From positions 14,333,501 through 14,397,500 of the forward strand of contig JAYKKI010000037.1 in assembly GCA_039881145.1 (NCBI GenBank): a stretch of 64,000 nt of DNA, written 5' to 3'. The notes below the pieces were generated by a model that had not been told where the DNA came from, made no database searches, and saw only the letters and a list, made by a program, of their open reading frames with translations. Of this stretch, positions 30,614 through 42,742 are shown in pieces; the first letter of the stretch is position 1; each line of letters begins with the position of its first letter. Both the position numbers and the translations under genes were made by a program. This stretch comes from Druceiella hillmani (Eukaryota; Arthropoda; Insecta; Lepidoptera; Hepialidae).

Positions 30614-31415
30614 GTAAAAATTATATGTAAATGAGTTATATGTAAAAATTACTCAAAGATATTCAAAAAAGTATATTATACCAATATATAAAATGATACC
30701 AATATTTAAATCAGATGATAACCACGATTCTTCTAATTTTAGACCAGTGTTTAAATTGCTCAAATGTTCTCAGTAAAATTTTTGAAAAGATTATGCTCGA
30801 GCAAATTGAGGCTTATTTCAAGACTCGTGGACTACTTCACAGCCAACAATTTGGCTTTACAAAGAGTAGATCCATTTCAGACGCAGCAGTGGTATTAATT
30901 TCTTATATCTTTGGCGCTTGGGAAGAAAGGCGGAATGTTATCCGCGTATTTTTACTAAAATGTTTGATTGTGTTGATCATGCAATATTACTCTGCAAATT
31001 GCAGCATTATGGTTTAAAGATGAAGTCCTCAGCTTAGTTAATTCATATCTCGTAAACAGATTACAAAAAATACAAATAGGGGAAGTTAAATCAACAGGAT
31101 CTTTAGTAAAGTTGGGTGTTTCCCAAGGCTTTACATTAGGACCCTTTCTTTTTCTTGTGTACATTAACAATCTGACTTTTTTGGTTGAAAAGTTTGCTGA
31201 AATAATATTGTGTGTTGGGGAAAAATTTTTCATATATAAAATAAATAGATATGTTGAACAATTAGATGACGCTAATAAAGCAATTTCATAAATATTCAAT
31301 TGGTTTACGGTTAATAATTTACCACTCTGTGCAAAGAAAAACTGAGTGCATTCAATTTACTTTTCCAAATATAAGACTAGTTGACACTAACTTAGTATTT
31401 GATAATAATAAAACT
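29670..31415 (+). mobile_element. Non-LTR retrotransposon (CR1/Jockey-like) fragment nested in copia
   Basis: Endonuclease traces come first: LILMHQNRAGFNGK (29689-29730), IYRLPSSNYAHF (about 29990), FCGYFNINLLK (about 30082) and FEPTRTTNTTATCIDNIF (30175-30230). Reverse-transcriptase parts follow: SNFRP (30734), FEKIMLEQIEAYFKTRGLL then HSQQFGFTKSRS (30780-30880), KLGVSQGFTLGPFLFLVYIN (31110-31170), and a stretch before the end with TVNNLPLCAKKTEC. Frames shift several times. The segment appears to stop inside the region after reverse transcriptase and then joins copia sequence near 31415-31425, so the LINE lacks its own 3' end. A TA microsatellite lies inside (30576-30611). Confidence 0.8.
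30576..30611. repeat. (TA)n microsatellite
   Basis: 18 TA dinucleotides between the endonuclease and reverse-transcriptase remains of the nested LINE. It interrupts the homology and may mark a later deletion or expansion. Confidence 0.93.
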
Positions 31416-31419
31416 TTTC

Positions 31420-32590
31420 ATAAAAAAGTCTCCGGGTGCGAAGGTGATTGGCTGCAAGTGGGTCTTTCGCATCGATGATGAACCAACAGGTCTTTGTCAC
31501 AAGTCTAGACTTTGTGCAAATGGATATGCACAAACAGAAGGTATTGATAATGATGAAATATTCACACCAACAGTCAGGTAAGAGACTCTTTACGTTCATT
31601 ACTTTCTATAGTAGCTTATGAAAAATCACACATATTCCAATTTGATATCACTAGTGGTTTTTCTTTATAGTGAATTAACGGAGGAGATAATAATGAGTCT
31701 ACCTGAGGACTTGGGCTACAAACTTAACCTAGTATACAAACTTGTCAGATACCTTTACGTGTTAAAACAAATTTCCAGGTACTTAAACACAAAATCCAAT
31801 TCAGTATTAGACAAATTTGGTGCTACAAAAGGCCGAGCAGATCGATATGTTTATATTTGAAAGTATCATGATGTCATAATATGTTATCTGTATCTTTATG
31901 TTGATGATGGTCTGTTACTCTGTAAAGATAAACCTATAAAGATGAAAATAGTGAATGAAGTCAAAACGAATTTTGACTTAAAAGCTGATTCAACTATAAA
32001 TTTGTGGGTATACGGATTGAACGAAACAAAAAGGTACATTTATTTACAAACTAAATATATTGAACAAATGTTGAGAAAGTTAAATATGGACAATGCAAAT
32101 TCCAATAGTATTCCTGCAGACCTACATGTGAAATTGCAAAAACATAGGATAACCTAAAAATCTGTCCATATAGAGAAGCGATTGGATCACTAATTCACGC
32201 AGCAACTGTAATCGGAACAGATATTATGTTTGCAGTAAGCCAAGTGAGTTGATTTATATTCTTATGATGACACTTACTGGAATTCTGTGAATGCAATATT
32301 TAAATATTTAAAGAAAACTAAGATTATGATCTATATTACGTATCAAACCCTGACACTAGAGAATTAATATATGTATTTTTTAGAAATGGAGCTGCCATTA
32401 CCTTATCTGCGGCTGAGGCAAAATTTATGGCTGCCAGTGCAGCTATCAAAGAAGCTATGTGGTTAAAACATCCTTATTAATATTAGTGAGTTTGAACCAA
32501 ATTTTGTGTGCATTAACATTGTCAATCAAAGTGCAATTAATATAACTGAAAACAGTGATTTTCACAAGCATTGTAAACACATAGATATTA
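31420..32590 (+). pseudogene. Copia reverse transcriptase and RNase H relic
   Basis: GAKVIGCKWVFRIDDEPTG then ANGYAQTEGIDNDEIFTPTV is the start of copia-type reverse transcriptase (31434-31578). ELTEEIIMSLPEDL, VYKLVRYLYVLKQ and the catalytic YVDDGLLLC (31897-31923) follow, then LRKLNMDNANSNS and YREAIGSLIHAA. Near 32400, LSAAEAKFMAASAAIKEAMW is the RNase H motif, and HKHCKHIDIKYN near 32573 matches the final RNase H block. Frames break at 31582, 31860 and 32157 and again later. The active-site YVDD survives but the protein is not intact. Confidence 0.88.
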
Positions 32591-32812
32591 AATACAATTC
32601 TGTATAAAAAATATTGTTAAAAAATTATCAGTTTAAACTGTGTTCACACAAATGACTATTATGGTGATATTTTTGTCATGCTGGACTGTTAAAATTTAGT
32701 TAGAAAAATTATACTTTATGTTGTCTTGTTACATATCTCAGTAAAGTAATCTCAGTTTATAAATTAACTTCGTTTAAATATATTCAGTAGGTAGGCTCGA
32801 ATTTGGTAGGAG

Positions 32813-33030
32813 TATTAACATATTAATATAAATTAAATTACGAGCTTTTATGGTTTCACACTAGCGTTATCGTTATATTGTATCAAGGTAACATATGTAC
32901 ATTGTCTATGTTTCACTCCCTCTATTCGTTCTGCACGGTGACATTTTTGTAATGTATGTAATTATACGTAAATTTAACTAAATCCATATTAATTCGCCAA
33001 AGTGCCCGATTATTTACTTTAAATCTATCA
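32813..33030 (+). repeat. 3' LTR of the copia element
   Basis: Starts tattaacatattaatata and ends aaatctatca. Block-by-block match to the 5' LTR, with short insertions and many substitutions. Confidence 0.88.
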
Positions 33031-33842
33031 GACTGATTGATTAATCAGTTTTTAAAAAAAATTGAAAATCATACTTTTATATTGAAATGATTGTCATTTT
33101 ATGAAAAACATAATATTAAAAAAAAGTTAAAAAAAAAATTTTTTTCGACCTTTAAATATTATAAAAAAGGGTAATATCTAAAAAAATCAACCATAATTAT
33201 TCTACGAAACTGTATATAAATTTAGCAAGCTTTTGGAAACATCATCGCATTAGAAAATATATTTTATACGTATTGAATTTTGATTCCTAGGGAATATAAT
33301 TTTCCTCCTGTAGATATTTAAACGCCAAACTGATATTTTCCCCTTTTTTTCTTTATTGCCTCTTTATGAGGACTTTCTGTTGCATGCTCAGTCAAGAATT
33401 TTGTCTTCGAATGAAGCTCCCTGAATTATATTGACCGCTAATCTCTCACATAGGCAAAAGTATCACAATTGTAAAGTATACATGCAGTAATGTTTGTAGC
33501 TATTTTATATAAAGTTAAGCCGTTTAAATTTCATTCAACATTATGTTGTTTAAGAGATATTTCTTTTTCGCAACTATCCTTTAGATACTCTCCAGAACAA
33601 CAGGATATCCTTTCAAAATGTAAATAACTTTCAGACTTTGAAAATTGAATATGCTTTGTCCTTTAATAATTTTAGAATGAGAATAATAAAGACCTTACGT
33701 TCAATAATAATTTTCCTTATTACAAAACGCTCACATACGGCTTTTATAACGAGAAAAAAAATTCCTTTCAAACCGATATTAATTATCATCGTTATAAAAT
33801 AATCGGATAATGATTTGCAATGATAAAAATGAACGCTCTCGT
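33031..33842. other. AT-rich stretch between copia and the LTR-like unit
   Basis: 0.8 kb; no domain or repeat recognised apart from homopolymer runs near 33120-33150. A 79-residue frame on the - strand (33631-33870) has no recognisable motif. Confidence 0.7.
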
Positions 33843-34470
33843 GTGGTAGTTGTTTACCACTTGCTATCATACAAAATATGAGATTTCAAGATGACATCAT
33901 CATAGAAACATTGACATATTGCACATTCTTAGTTAAGTGGATGCTAAGTTCCCACGCTCTGCTGGAGTCCACCATTGAAGTACCTGGGAGATTCATACTG
34001 ATCCCACGCCAAATACACGATTGAAATTGCTACAGAAATGGCAGATTTGTGAGAAATTCAACTTTAAGTATGTTGCATCGAGTATAAGAATTCATCTATA
34101 AAAACCCGCTTCTCGGATCATGGTTGACTCAATGTGATTGAAGTTGCTACAGGGATGACAGATTTACTAGAAACGGAACTTCAAGCGCCGTGGGAACGCG
34201 TCGCATAGAACTCAAGGACTCGCCTATAAAAGCTGTTTTTTTTTAGAGAAAGCACGCATATACATACAAGTAGCACACGCATTGACATATTATTAAGTCG
34301 TCTTGTATTATTCCTTGTCATTATTAAATAAAGTTTACTTTTTTTCAATATTTCATCTTCTCGGCTCGTCGAATTTCCTAATTCGTGGTAATTGCTACCA
34401 CATGCTATCATAAAAATATGTGATTTTGAGATGGCGTCATCGTGTAAATATTGACACACTGCACATTCTT
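33843..34470 (+). mobile_element. LTR-like unit followed by a second partial LTR start
   Basis: The 88-bp block 33843-33930 (gtggtagttgtttaccac ... gcacattctt) recurs at 34385-34470 (gtggtaattgctaccaca ... gcacattctt). Between them lie two roughly 100-bp tandem units (34019-34110 and 34136-34235), each with 'gattgaagttgctacag'-like starts and a TATAAAA near the end, then an aataaag at about 34327. A TATA box followed by a poly(A) signal within about 120 bases, framed by a direct repeat, is what an LTR looks like. I read this as one LTR of about 540 bp joined to the truncated start of another. No protein-coding part is seen. Confidence 0.5.
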
Positions 34471-34727
34471 TGACATCATATAGTCATATTTACGTTATAG
34501 TTTATATTAAATTGACGAGATGATTGAACAAATCTGTAAATAAAATTCGTAGTGGTGATCTATTCAAAAGTAATTCGATTTAAAATACTTATTGAAATAG
34601 TACTTTTTAATTTAAATTTATGTTATAGAATAGACGCTTTCTGTTGTGAGTCGAATTCAAATCCATTAAAAAAACGTGTTCTAAAGAAATCAATAACCCA
34701 ATACTTAAGTATTTACTAGCTGTAAGT

Positions 34728-34763
34728 CTACGAGTAAAGAAATGCATATTTCTTTACTCGTAG
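34728..34763. repeat. Perfect 16-bp hairpin inside a 9-bp direct repeat
   Basis: ctacgagtaaagaaat (34728-34743) and atttctttactcgtag (34748-34763) pair exactly around gcat. 'tagctgtaa' lies on the left (34717-34725) and overlaps the right end (34761-34769), like a duplicated target. Confidence 0.88.
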
Positions 34764-35031
34764 CTGTAACTCCTACCTTCTCGAATAATATTCTCACCCA
34801 ACCACATTAAAATAGAATACCTAATAGAGGTTTGTAACCTGACATTACTTCTTAGGGCATATAGAATTGTTTATGGTTCATGCAAACAGCAGCCTTGTTG
34901 ACCTGATTAAACGCAAATGGAAGTTTCATCTGCTCTCTAATATTATTTGCTTCAAGTACATAACATATAAAAATAGATAACAATAATGGATATAGTAACT
35001 AAATATTCAATATTTCTGAATGTGCCCTTTT

Positions 35032-35180
35032 GTGGGGTGCCTTACTTCAAACTGAAAAATGGAACCCTTATAACATCACTCGAGTGTCTGTCTGTCACAA
35101 CCGATTTCATCAGATATTATGGGACGTAGAAATTTGAAGTTTGGCGTGGTAATACAACTCAGTAACCGATATATTTAGCA
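35032..35180 (+). repeat. Dispersed repeat family A copy
   Basis: 'gtggggtgccttacttcaaa', 'aaaaatggaacccttataac', 'atcactcgagtgtctgtctg', 'tcacaaccgatttcatcag', 'acgtagaaatttgaagtttg', 'gcgtggtaataca'. Confidence 0.78.
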
Positions 35181-37795
35181 AATGTAATTTTTCAATACTT
35201 TATTTACCACCTCTTTAATTCCTATACGAATATCTTAACTGTTTAAAAATGTTCATACATGAATTAAATAATGTACTCATTTTTTTATTTATTTATCATG
35301 TATTTTATTTATATATAATTTGAAAGGAATTTTAAGTGCAAATTTAAAAAAAATATTACCATAATATGCAAAAATGAATTATCCTCCTATTTCTGAAACA
35401 CCTGAACCAAAAAATCATGAAGGCAACAGAATTGATCAAATCTAACTAGAAAATTACAGGAAAATTATAGCGTTTATCCTTGATCTCATATTTTTTTTTA
35501 AATATACACCATATTTTAACGACTGTGAATTATATAGGGAGACATTTATTTATATGATGAAAAAATAATATGCGTAAATATTTTAATAAAATACTATGTG
35601 CCCTTAAATGTTCATTTGAGTTTAGATGTACACATAGCCATCATAGTTCGAATTCCATTTGTATTTGACTACTTTTTAAATTGTAAATTTACCTTGTGTA
35701 ACTGTTATTACATAACTCTCATGGCATTTGAATAAATTATTATATAAAATTATTTCATAATTATTTTTAAAAAATATTTTTTGTAATCAGTGGAAAGAAA
35801 CAAAAAAATTGGGTGTGGCTGTATCATGGACACGGCTGTGTGTTGTACGTGAATACATCTATGTAACGGGTTTTATTTTTTAAATAAAATATTTTTATTT
35901 ATGTATTTAGGATAAAAGCAAGGAAACAAAAAAAATTATTGTGTTACAATGGCGTATAGGCCGACATTATATATTTTTGATAATATTTTTTTATTCTAAC
36001 ACCTTATTATATTCACTGTCATTACTTTAAACTAATATTTTATATACAATCGATAGATTTTAACAATAGCTGACGATTAAAACTTAAACGAACATCGTAG
36101 CTTTTCCGAATCAAAAGTTATACCAATTGCAAATCTCGATACGCAGCAAAATAACATCAAAATGGCGGCGCTTCCCCCTCCACCGCGCACAATGCGTCAC
36201 TGTTCTCGCTTATCGTAATGAATTATTTGATCCTTTAGCTATCCAGTGGTATAATTTAATTTGATGTAGAGATAGATTCGAAACTACAACGCCAAATTGT
36301 ATCCCCCGATTTTATCATCAGGTTTCTTGAATTGCCCCGTATGGTAGCAAATTTAAAGACGTATTCACGTCAAAAAATATGAGCAATTTATTGAATATAC
36401 TTTCTTGTATTGTAACTTGAACGTGTACAGCGAACGTAACGTGAACGTATATTTGTTGCCGTGTTAGCTTTTACCAGTATTATTCTATATACTTTATAAG
36501 ATAGTTACGTCGTGGAAAAAAATTTAATCGGGCTGTCACATGGTAAACTTCAAACAAAAATCGACTTTTATTAGTCACTAAAAAACTATATGTCCATTTA
36601 TCAAAGAGGAACACACGTATACACGCGGGTGTTTCGTCTCGTTCTTTTCATTTTTAAAAACCAATTAAATTTGAGCCAACCAGTGCTATGTTAGTTGCGC
36701 GCGAAGCTCCAAGCAAAACATATATTGCACGCGGCGCGTTTGTTACAAAAATAGCACCTTTTTTCCATTTGTATAACTAGCTTGCTAGTAAAACGATAAG
36801 TCGATACAGGAAGCTCAACGTTACAATAATTAAAATCTAAATTAATATCTAAGGGTCTCATCGATAAGAGAAACAATTAAAATTATTGAGGATGGAATTA
36901 GAACGAAAATACAGTAAAAAATAAATTATGGGAGGTATAGACATGATCGTATGGAACATAAATAACTACAAAAAATGTGTCAACCGAAAAAGTTTCGTCT
37001 CCTAAATATTTCAGAAACTTTGTGATCCCTTGTTTATTCTGACACTTTGTCTTGGGGTAAATGCTTTTATTTCTCCTCATTTCTTTAGGTCTGTTCTTTA
37101 TATGTACTTTAATATGTTACTTAATATTGCTGGTCACCGGGGTCCAGCGCTAGTCTTAACTGGTCTCTCTTATGCTCCCGCCGGTAAAGTTATACTATCT
37201 ATTGGCTTCTAATTCTCATCATGGACCGCAAATCGGGCACATTTGTTGGATATATAGTAAGCTGTCTCGTCAATTTACTTTTCTTTTGGTTGTTTACTTG
37301 CAATGTTTCTGTATTTTCAAATATTTTCTGTTTTTGTAAAAGTTACAAATGTTTCTCTTTTTAAAAGATCATTAAATGGAGTGTACAAAGTCACAGCATG
37401 GGGGATACGGAAAAGGCGGTCACTTGAATACTTGAGTAAACCTTACTTGAAAATATTGTATTTTTACTGATAATAAATTTTGACCTCTAATTCTACAGGT
37501 AAGATATTGTGTGTACATGAGATTTTGGCGGGTTTGATACGAAATTATCTTATAGATTTGGTGGATTTTTTATCACTGATCACATTCGGTTTCAAAGCAC
37601 AAATATGAAAAATTGAGTATTTACGTAACCGCTGTTGTGTGATAATATACATGGAGCTTTTGTGCATGTTTTATTTGGTCATTTCAGCTATAATTCTAAT
37701 GATAATAATACCGATGATAAATTGAAATAGAATGTGGTATTGCACATTAGTACTTATACGTAACTGCTATCTAAGGCAACTGCTAGACTCTTAAA

Positions 37796-37922
37796 CATAT
37801 TGAAGAAATACTGACGGAATGATGAAAGATTGATCATCGAATTGTAATGATCGACGGATTATTGGAAGAATTTTTTACAATTATACGATCAATCAATCCC
37901 TCGTCAGTATTTCACCAATATG
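37796..37922. repeat. Imperfect hairpin, arms about 38 bp
   Basis: Left arm 'catattgaagaaatactgac' to 'gattgatc' (37796-37835) and right arm 'gatcaatcaatccctcgtca' to 'caccaatatg' (37887-37922) are complementary with several mismatches and small bulges. The inner bases ('gaattgtaa' and 'ttacaatt') can pair further. Confidence 0.75.
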
Positions 37923-38350
37923 AATGAGCTTTTGATTTTCGTCTGATGATCTACCATCGTCCAGTTTTATGAAATAAAATGACATGGAGGATGGCTAGGT
38001 TTCCCATTAATGTTAGTTTATGTTTTATACTGTATATGAAATTAAATTCATGTTTAATTTCGCTAGTGAAAGAAATTAAATATAAAATAAAATTTAATGG
38101 TATATTTATGATTTTTAAATTAATTTTTTTGTAATAAAAAATAATATATGCTACATTTTTTTTACAAAAAAAATGACTTGAGAAAAATTATATGAGTGCC
38201 CACCTAATTACTTACTGAATTACGCACCTGGCTATTATAGCACAACAGTATTTATACTTAGATGTGTCGAATAATTTCAACAACATCCAGCTATTTAGGA
38301 AATAATATATGAGAGGTTTTGGCTAATTAGCCAGAAAGATAAAATAAAAT

Positions 38351-40330
38351 ATGGAAAATTTTACGTCCGGACTGGAAAAAATTGATCTCGAAGGAGACAC
38401 CTCGTCTACTGGAATACGGTGGGAACGTTGGAAAAGGTCATTGCTAATCTACTTCGACGTCACTGTCATGCAAGGAAAAGACCCAACCTGTTGTATTTTG
38501 AGGGCTCAGTACGTCAACTTTGATTGGTTGATGCTGATATTACTCTAGCAACTCAGGTACCGCATGATACAGCTAGCGCCCCAGATGTTTTCAAAGTTGA
38601 ACTTGGAAAACTCGACGAGTATTTCTTACCAAAATAGAGCAAAGTTTATTAATGGTACTTGTTTCAACAATTGAAACAAGAAACGGACGGAAAGATAAAG
38701 AAGTTTCTGCACAACTAAGCAGATAAATGTAGATTTGACAAGCCGGATAATTTTATTATCGAGCAAATTACTGAAAAATGCACATCACAAGAATTTTGTA
38801 AGAACGTTTTGACAAAGGAAAATAGTAATGACTTTAGATAAAATAATTATAAACATTAGAGTTAGTGAGTCATAATTTGGATTTATACGAAAATAGAGGG
38901 GATATATAAAAAAATCAGGATATAAATGAAATCATTAATAAAAGGAACTATGGAAGGGGTCAAAGCTATTGCAATGAGACAACGTTACACTCACAGAACA
39001 GTTTACTTTGTACCGGATGTGGGAGCAAGCTTCATAAATCCACCGATGGAAATTGTCCAGCAAACAAGAGAACTCGCCATTCTTGCAAAAAGATAGGCGA
39101 CTATTCAACACAGGAAGAAGGGGCAGACTGCGTTTTTCAAATTGATAACGATTCTAACATTCCTTGTACGGTCGGTGGAGTAGAAATCAATATGCTGATA
39201 GATCTTGGCTGTTAACCTAATCTTATAACCGACAGAACATGGGAAAAATTGAAAAAAATTGTAAATAATGGTATCAAACCAAATTAAAGACTCTAATAAG
39301 GTTCTCCTTGCGTATGGTAATCAGTATTTCTTAAGAGTGAAAGATTCATTTGAAACCAAAATCAAAACGAATGGTTGGAAAGATTACGCAACTTTCAACG
39401 TTATAAGTGGTGGTATCAGAGATTTATTAGGAAAAAAATCAACACTGAAGTTGAGAGTTTTGAAAATAGGTGTTGGCATTAATCGGAACCGGAAAACCGA
39501 TTTCATTATTTCCAAAATTCATAGATGTTCTTGTGGAAATCCCGATAGATAATTTTGTAAGGTAGATTACTCGACTATACCGAAGAATACCTATTCCCCT
39601 AGAAAAGAAGGTCAAAGACCAAATCAAGGAACTTCTGAACGAGGATATAATCGAAGAGGTCCGAGGTTTTATTAAATGGTCATTTCAGAAAATTTTGAAA
39701 ACTTTGTCGATGACATTCTGGTGTATAGTGACACTGAGATAGAACATAATAATAGCCTTAACAAAGTGTTGCAAGGCTAAAGAACAATAATGTCTTACTT
39801 AATGAGAAAAAATGCGTTTTTACGATGTAGAACATAGACTTTCTTAAATACCATCTGGACTTCGTGTGTGTTTCACCCCTGGACAAACATATAAAAAATA
39901 TAATGGAATTTGGCGTGCCTAAGTCCATAGTAGGGCTTCAAAGTTTTATGGGTCTACTTAATTACCTAAAAAATAGATTCCTACCTTAGCTACTGCGTCT
40001 GAACCTTTGAAAGAACTATTCAGAAAGAAACTGGAAAAAACTGGCAACATTGAGAAATTTTGGTTAAAAGTCAATAAGATTCTTTCAAAAATTTAAAACA
40101 GATGCTCACACAAATACAATAACTGGGGTTTAAGGATGTTCAGGACAAAATGCAGGTAAAATATCTGACGTAAGTCCATTTGGTTTAGAAACTGTTCTGG
40201 TCCAAATTGATGCAAAAAGACTCGAATAATTATCTATGGAAATCAAACTTTGACAGATTGCGCAAGAAGATATAAGCAGACCAAGCAGAAAGTGTTAGCT
40301 ATCATTGCAATTTTATATCCTAGATGAAGT
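38351..40330 (+). mobile_element. Ty3/gypsy-type retrotransposon internal region, degenerate
   Basis: About 2 kb of gag-pol remains in order. Gag: RWERWKRSLLIYFDV (38417-38461), KKFLHN and KCRFDKPDNFIIEQITEKC (38740-38790). Zinc knuckle: LCTGCGSKLHKSTDGNCPAN, with C-x2-C-x4-H and a closing Cys (39008-39070). Protease: VGGVEINMLIDLGC (39172-39213), where the D-S/T-G triad reads D-L-G. Reverse transcriptase: RRIPIPLEKKVKDQIKELLN (39580-39640), then FVDDILVYSDTEIEH (39703-39747), with the stretch in between mostly lost. FGVPKSIVGLQSFMGLLNYL follows (39910-39970). RNase H: IIIYGNQTLTDCARRYKQTK then QKVLAIIA (40225-40312). Stops and frameshifts are frequent. No LTRs or integrase were found. Confidence 0.85.
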
Positions 40331-40838
40331 TCATTAATATAAAATGATATATATTGTTTTACATTATAACGTATTATAATTTTCTGAAAAGAAAACGAAA
40401 GATATCGCCGAGCTACCATGTCAAAAATTAAATATTAAAATTTAAAGTCGGTGTGGTAAAATAATAACGTTTATATCCCATATTTTTTCCTAAAAAATAC
40501 TTTTATATTGCCGATGAATGGTTTTTAATTTTATAATTCTATGTCAGTTTCAACGTTTTCATGCAAATGTAGACACTTTCGCTGTTATTCGTAATTATAA
40601 TTAGCATTTGAATAATTTTACTATGTTCATATAAAACCAAACAAAAAAACAATTGAAATAAAGGATCTCTACGAAAATGCAAATATAATACTTTATGAGC
40701 ACATCTATAGACCAAAATACTACTAAAACAAATATTTTTATCTCTAAATCCTTAAAGATATTCTAAAATGTTTGAATTAGTCCTTTAAAAAATTTAAAAT
40801 ATATTAATATTAGTTTCAAAATATCTACATAATATATG

Positions 40839-40915
40839 TACTTATTATCTTTTATCTATTAGGATAAGTAAATATAATATATTTTACTTATCCTAATAGA
40901 CAAAAGATAGTAAGT
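40839..40915. repeat. Long near-perfect hairpin
   Basis: 'tacttattatcttttatcta' then 'ttaggataagtaaatat' (40839-40875) is mirrored by 'atattttacttatcctaata' then 'gacaaaagatagtaagta' (40878-40915), with about three mismatches and almost no loop. Confidence 0.85.
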
Positions 40916-41733
40916 ATCTCAAAAAATAATTTCCCTTTATATGAGCACTCCACAGTATCCTACTATATGAGACATAATAGAGATAATGAGATATGTGACT
41001 TATTTTCTGATTTCTTATTTTTTTCATTAGTTTATTCACATTAATTTTTCATTAATCATTTTTTTAATTTGCGTCATACATTTACAACTTTTAAACATGG
41101 CGATGTAATATATACCAGTAGCTCTATATAAAAACGAAGATTCTGACTAAATTTGTAAAAAATAGAAACAAATCAACAAAAATGACGAAAAAATCCTACA
41201 GCATTTTTTTATAAATAACAGACATTCTCTTTCAGTACTGAAAGTTTTTTATAGTTTCATCCGCAATCGCAAAATTAAAAAATGCAAGCCCAGAGACTGA
41301 AAAAAAATTGTTGAACAAAAATAAAGTAAGGTAGAAAAGTAAAGAATATCCAAGGTAAGGCTAGTATGGGATATAAGCTTAACGTCGGATATTTTACTTT
41401 TGCCAGTGGCTAGTTTACACGAGCATCGTTCTGTAATTTACATATATTTATTTATGTTGTCTCATTCTGTTTTGCATTTTATTATGGCATCCCCAATATG
41501 ACAAACGTCAAATTTATTTATTTGTCGCGTGATACGGGTTCAAAGAATAATGACAAATAAATATATAGGACATGATTCTTTTATGTCCATGAAATATTTA
41601 TCTGATGAACATTCGCCTTTGAACTTAATTTTCGGCTATCTATTTGGTATCGTTTGATCTCAATTCCGTAACAATTGATAAAATCTCTGGTAATATCATT
41701 GCTTCAATCAAATAAAAACGATATTAACTAAAT

Positions 41734-41734
<1 letters not shown>

Positions 41735-41793
<59 letters not shown>

Positions 41794-41813
41794 GCATGTG
41801 TGTGTGTGTGTGC
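41735..41813. repeat. (TA)n-(TG)n microsatellite
   Basis: About 50 bases of TA followed by tatgtatatatgcatg and (tg)n. Confidence 0.95.
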
Positions 41814-42742
41814 ACATCATAAACCTGTAAGATATGTTTACAGAAGACTATGTTCAATAATAAATGACACCACACTGAGTTGCAAATTTGTCAGTTTAGA
41901 TAACTTAAAAATATTCGTTTCACGATTCGGGAGTTCGGTATTTATATTTTTGAATGGGATTGTATTGAAATTAATCAAATTGAAGATTCTTCCATATAAA
42001 ACCCATGAGGATGTTCCTTTCGATTTTCACTACACGAATAATAAATCACGATTTCTAAATATGTTACGAACTAAACAAAGTTACAACAATAATAGTTTGA
42101 TTTAATAGAACTTATATTTTGCGACAGAAAACAGAAACAACAGAACATATTGAGCACAAAAATAATTAAGAAAATTTATGTCTCCCAATGGAATCGGGAA
42201 GCTGGTCATTATATGGAATATTAAGTTTCTTAACATTCAATGACTAATAAAGAAAGGAAACGGTTAAATTATAGAGTAATTTTTTGTAATACTGCTAGTA
42301 GAGTGAAATGGAAAAAATTAGAGATCAGCTCATAGATTTAATTTCGTAGTATATTAAGTCTAAGTGTCTGTTGTAATAATAATTTCCTTTATGCAAGTCT
42401 TACATCGTTTTCAGTAATTTTTAATACAATTTATTCCAATATAAATGTGAAAATAGATAATGGGCTGATTTCTAATTTTTGGCTTTATAATATACATTTA
42501 TATTAAAGGTATATTTCATATTAAATACGACTGCAAGGAATATTGATCTAGGATCCCCATTTTATTCATTAATTAGGATATGGGTATTTTATTTGTGATT
42601 TCGTAAAAACGAACGATAAATTTATTGTTTCCTTTAGCTAATTTTTTATTTTCATGTGCATATAATTTAAAATTTAAAAATGAAACCGTTACCTTAAACC
42701 CAATATAAATTTGCAACTATCTTTACAAATTACCCACCTTAA

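Larger units (their letters stand above)
27761..33030 (+). mobile_element. Ty1/copia retrotransposon, degenerate, with LINE sequence inside
   Basis: A 5.27-kb element framed by two related terminal repeats (27761-27986 and 32813-33030), with a copia-type primer-binding site after the first. In order it holds gag (28350-28740), a protease region (28890-29200), a LINE segment (about 29670-31415) and copia reverse transcriptase plus RNase H (about 31420-32590). The integrase is not recognisable; its place is taken by the LINE. All frames are broken by stops or shifts, so the element cannot move on its own. The outer boundaries are set by LTR similarity and are good to about 10 bases. No target duplication was seen. 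Confidence 0.88.
34471..38350. other. Non-coding stretch with hairpins and a family A repeat
   Basis: 3.9 kb without a supported gene. It contains a foldback at 34728-34763, a family A copy at 35032-35180, an imperfect hairpin at 37796-37922 and two small GC-rich spots (36162-36195 with atggcggcgcttccccctcc, and 36693-36745 with cgcgcgaagc). Reading frames at 36691-37212 show no domain. Confidence 0.7.

Noticed and set aside
34728..34763. Hairpin as a transcription terminator
   Set aside because: Intrinsic terminators are bacterial; this is a eukaryotic window with introns.
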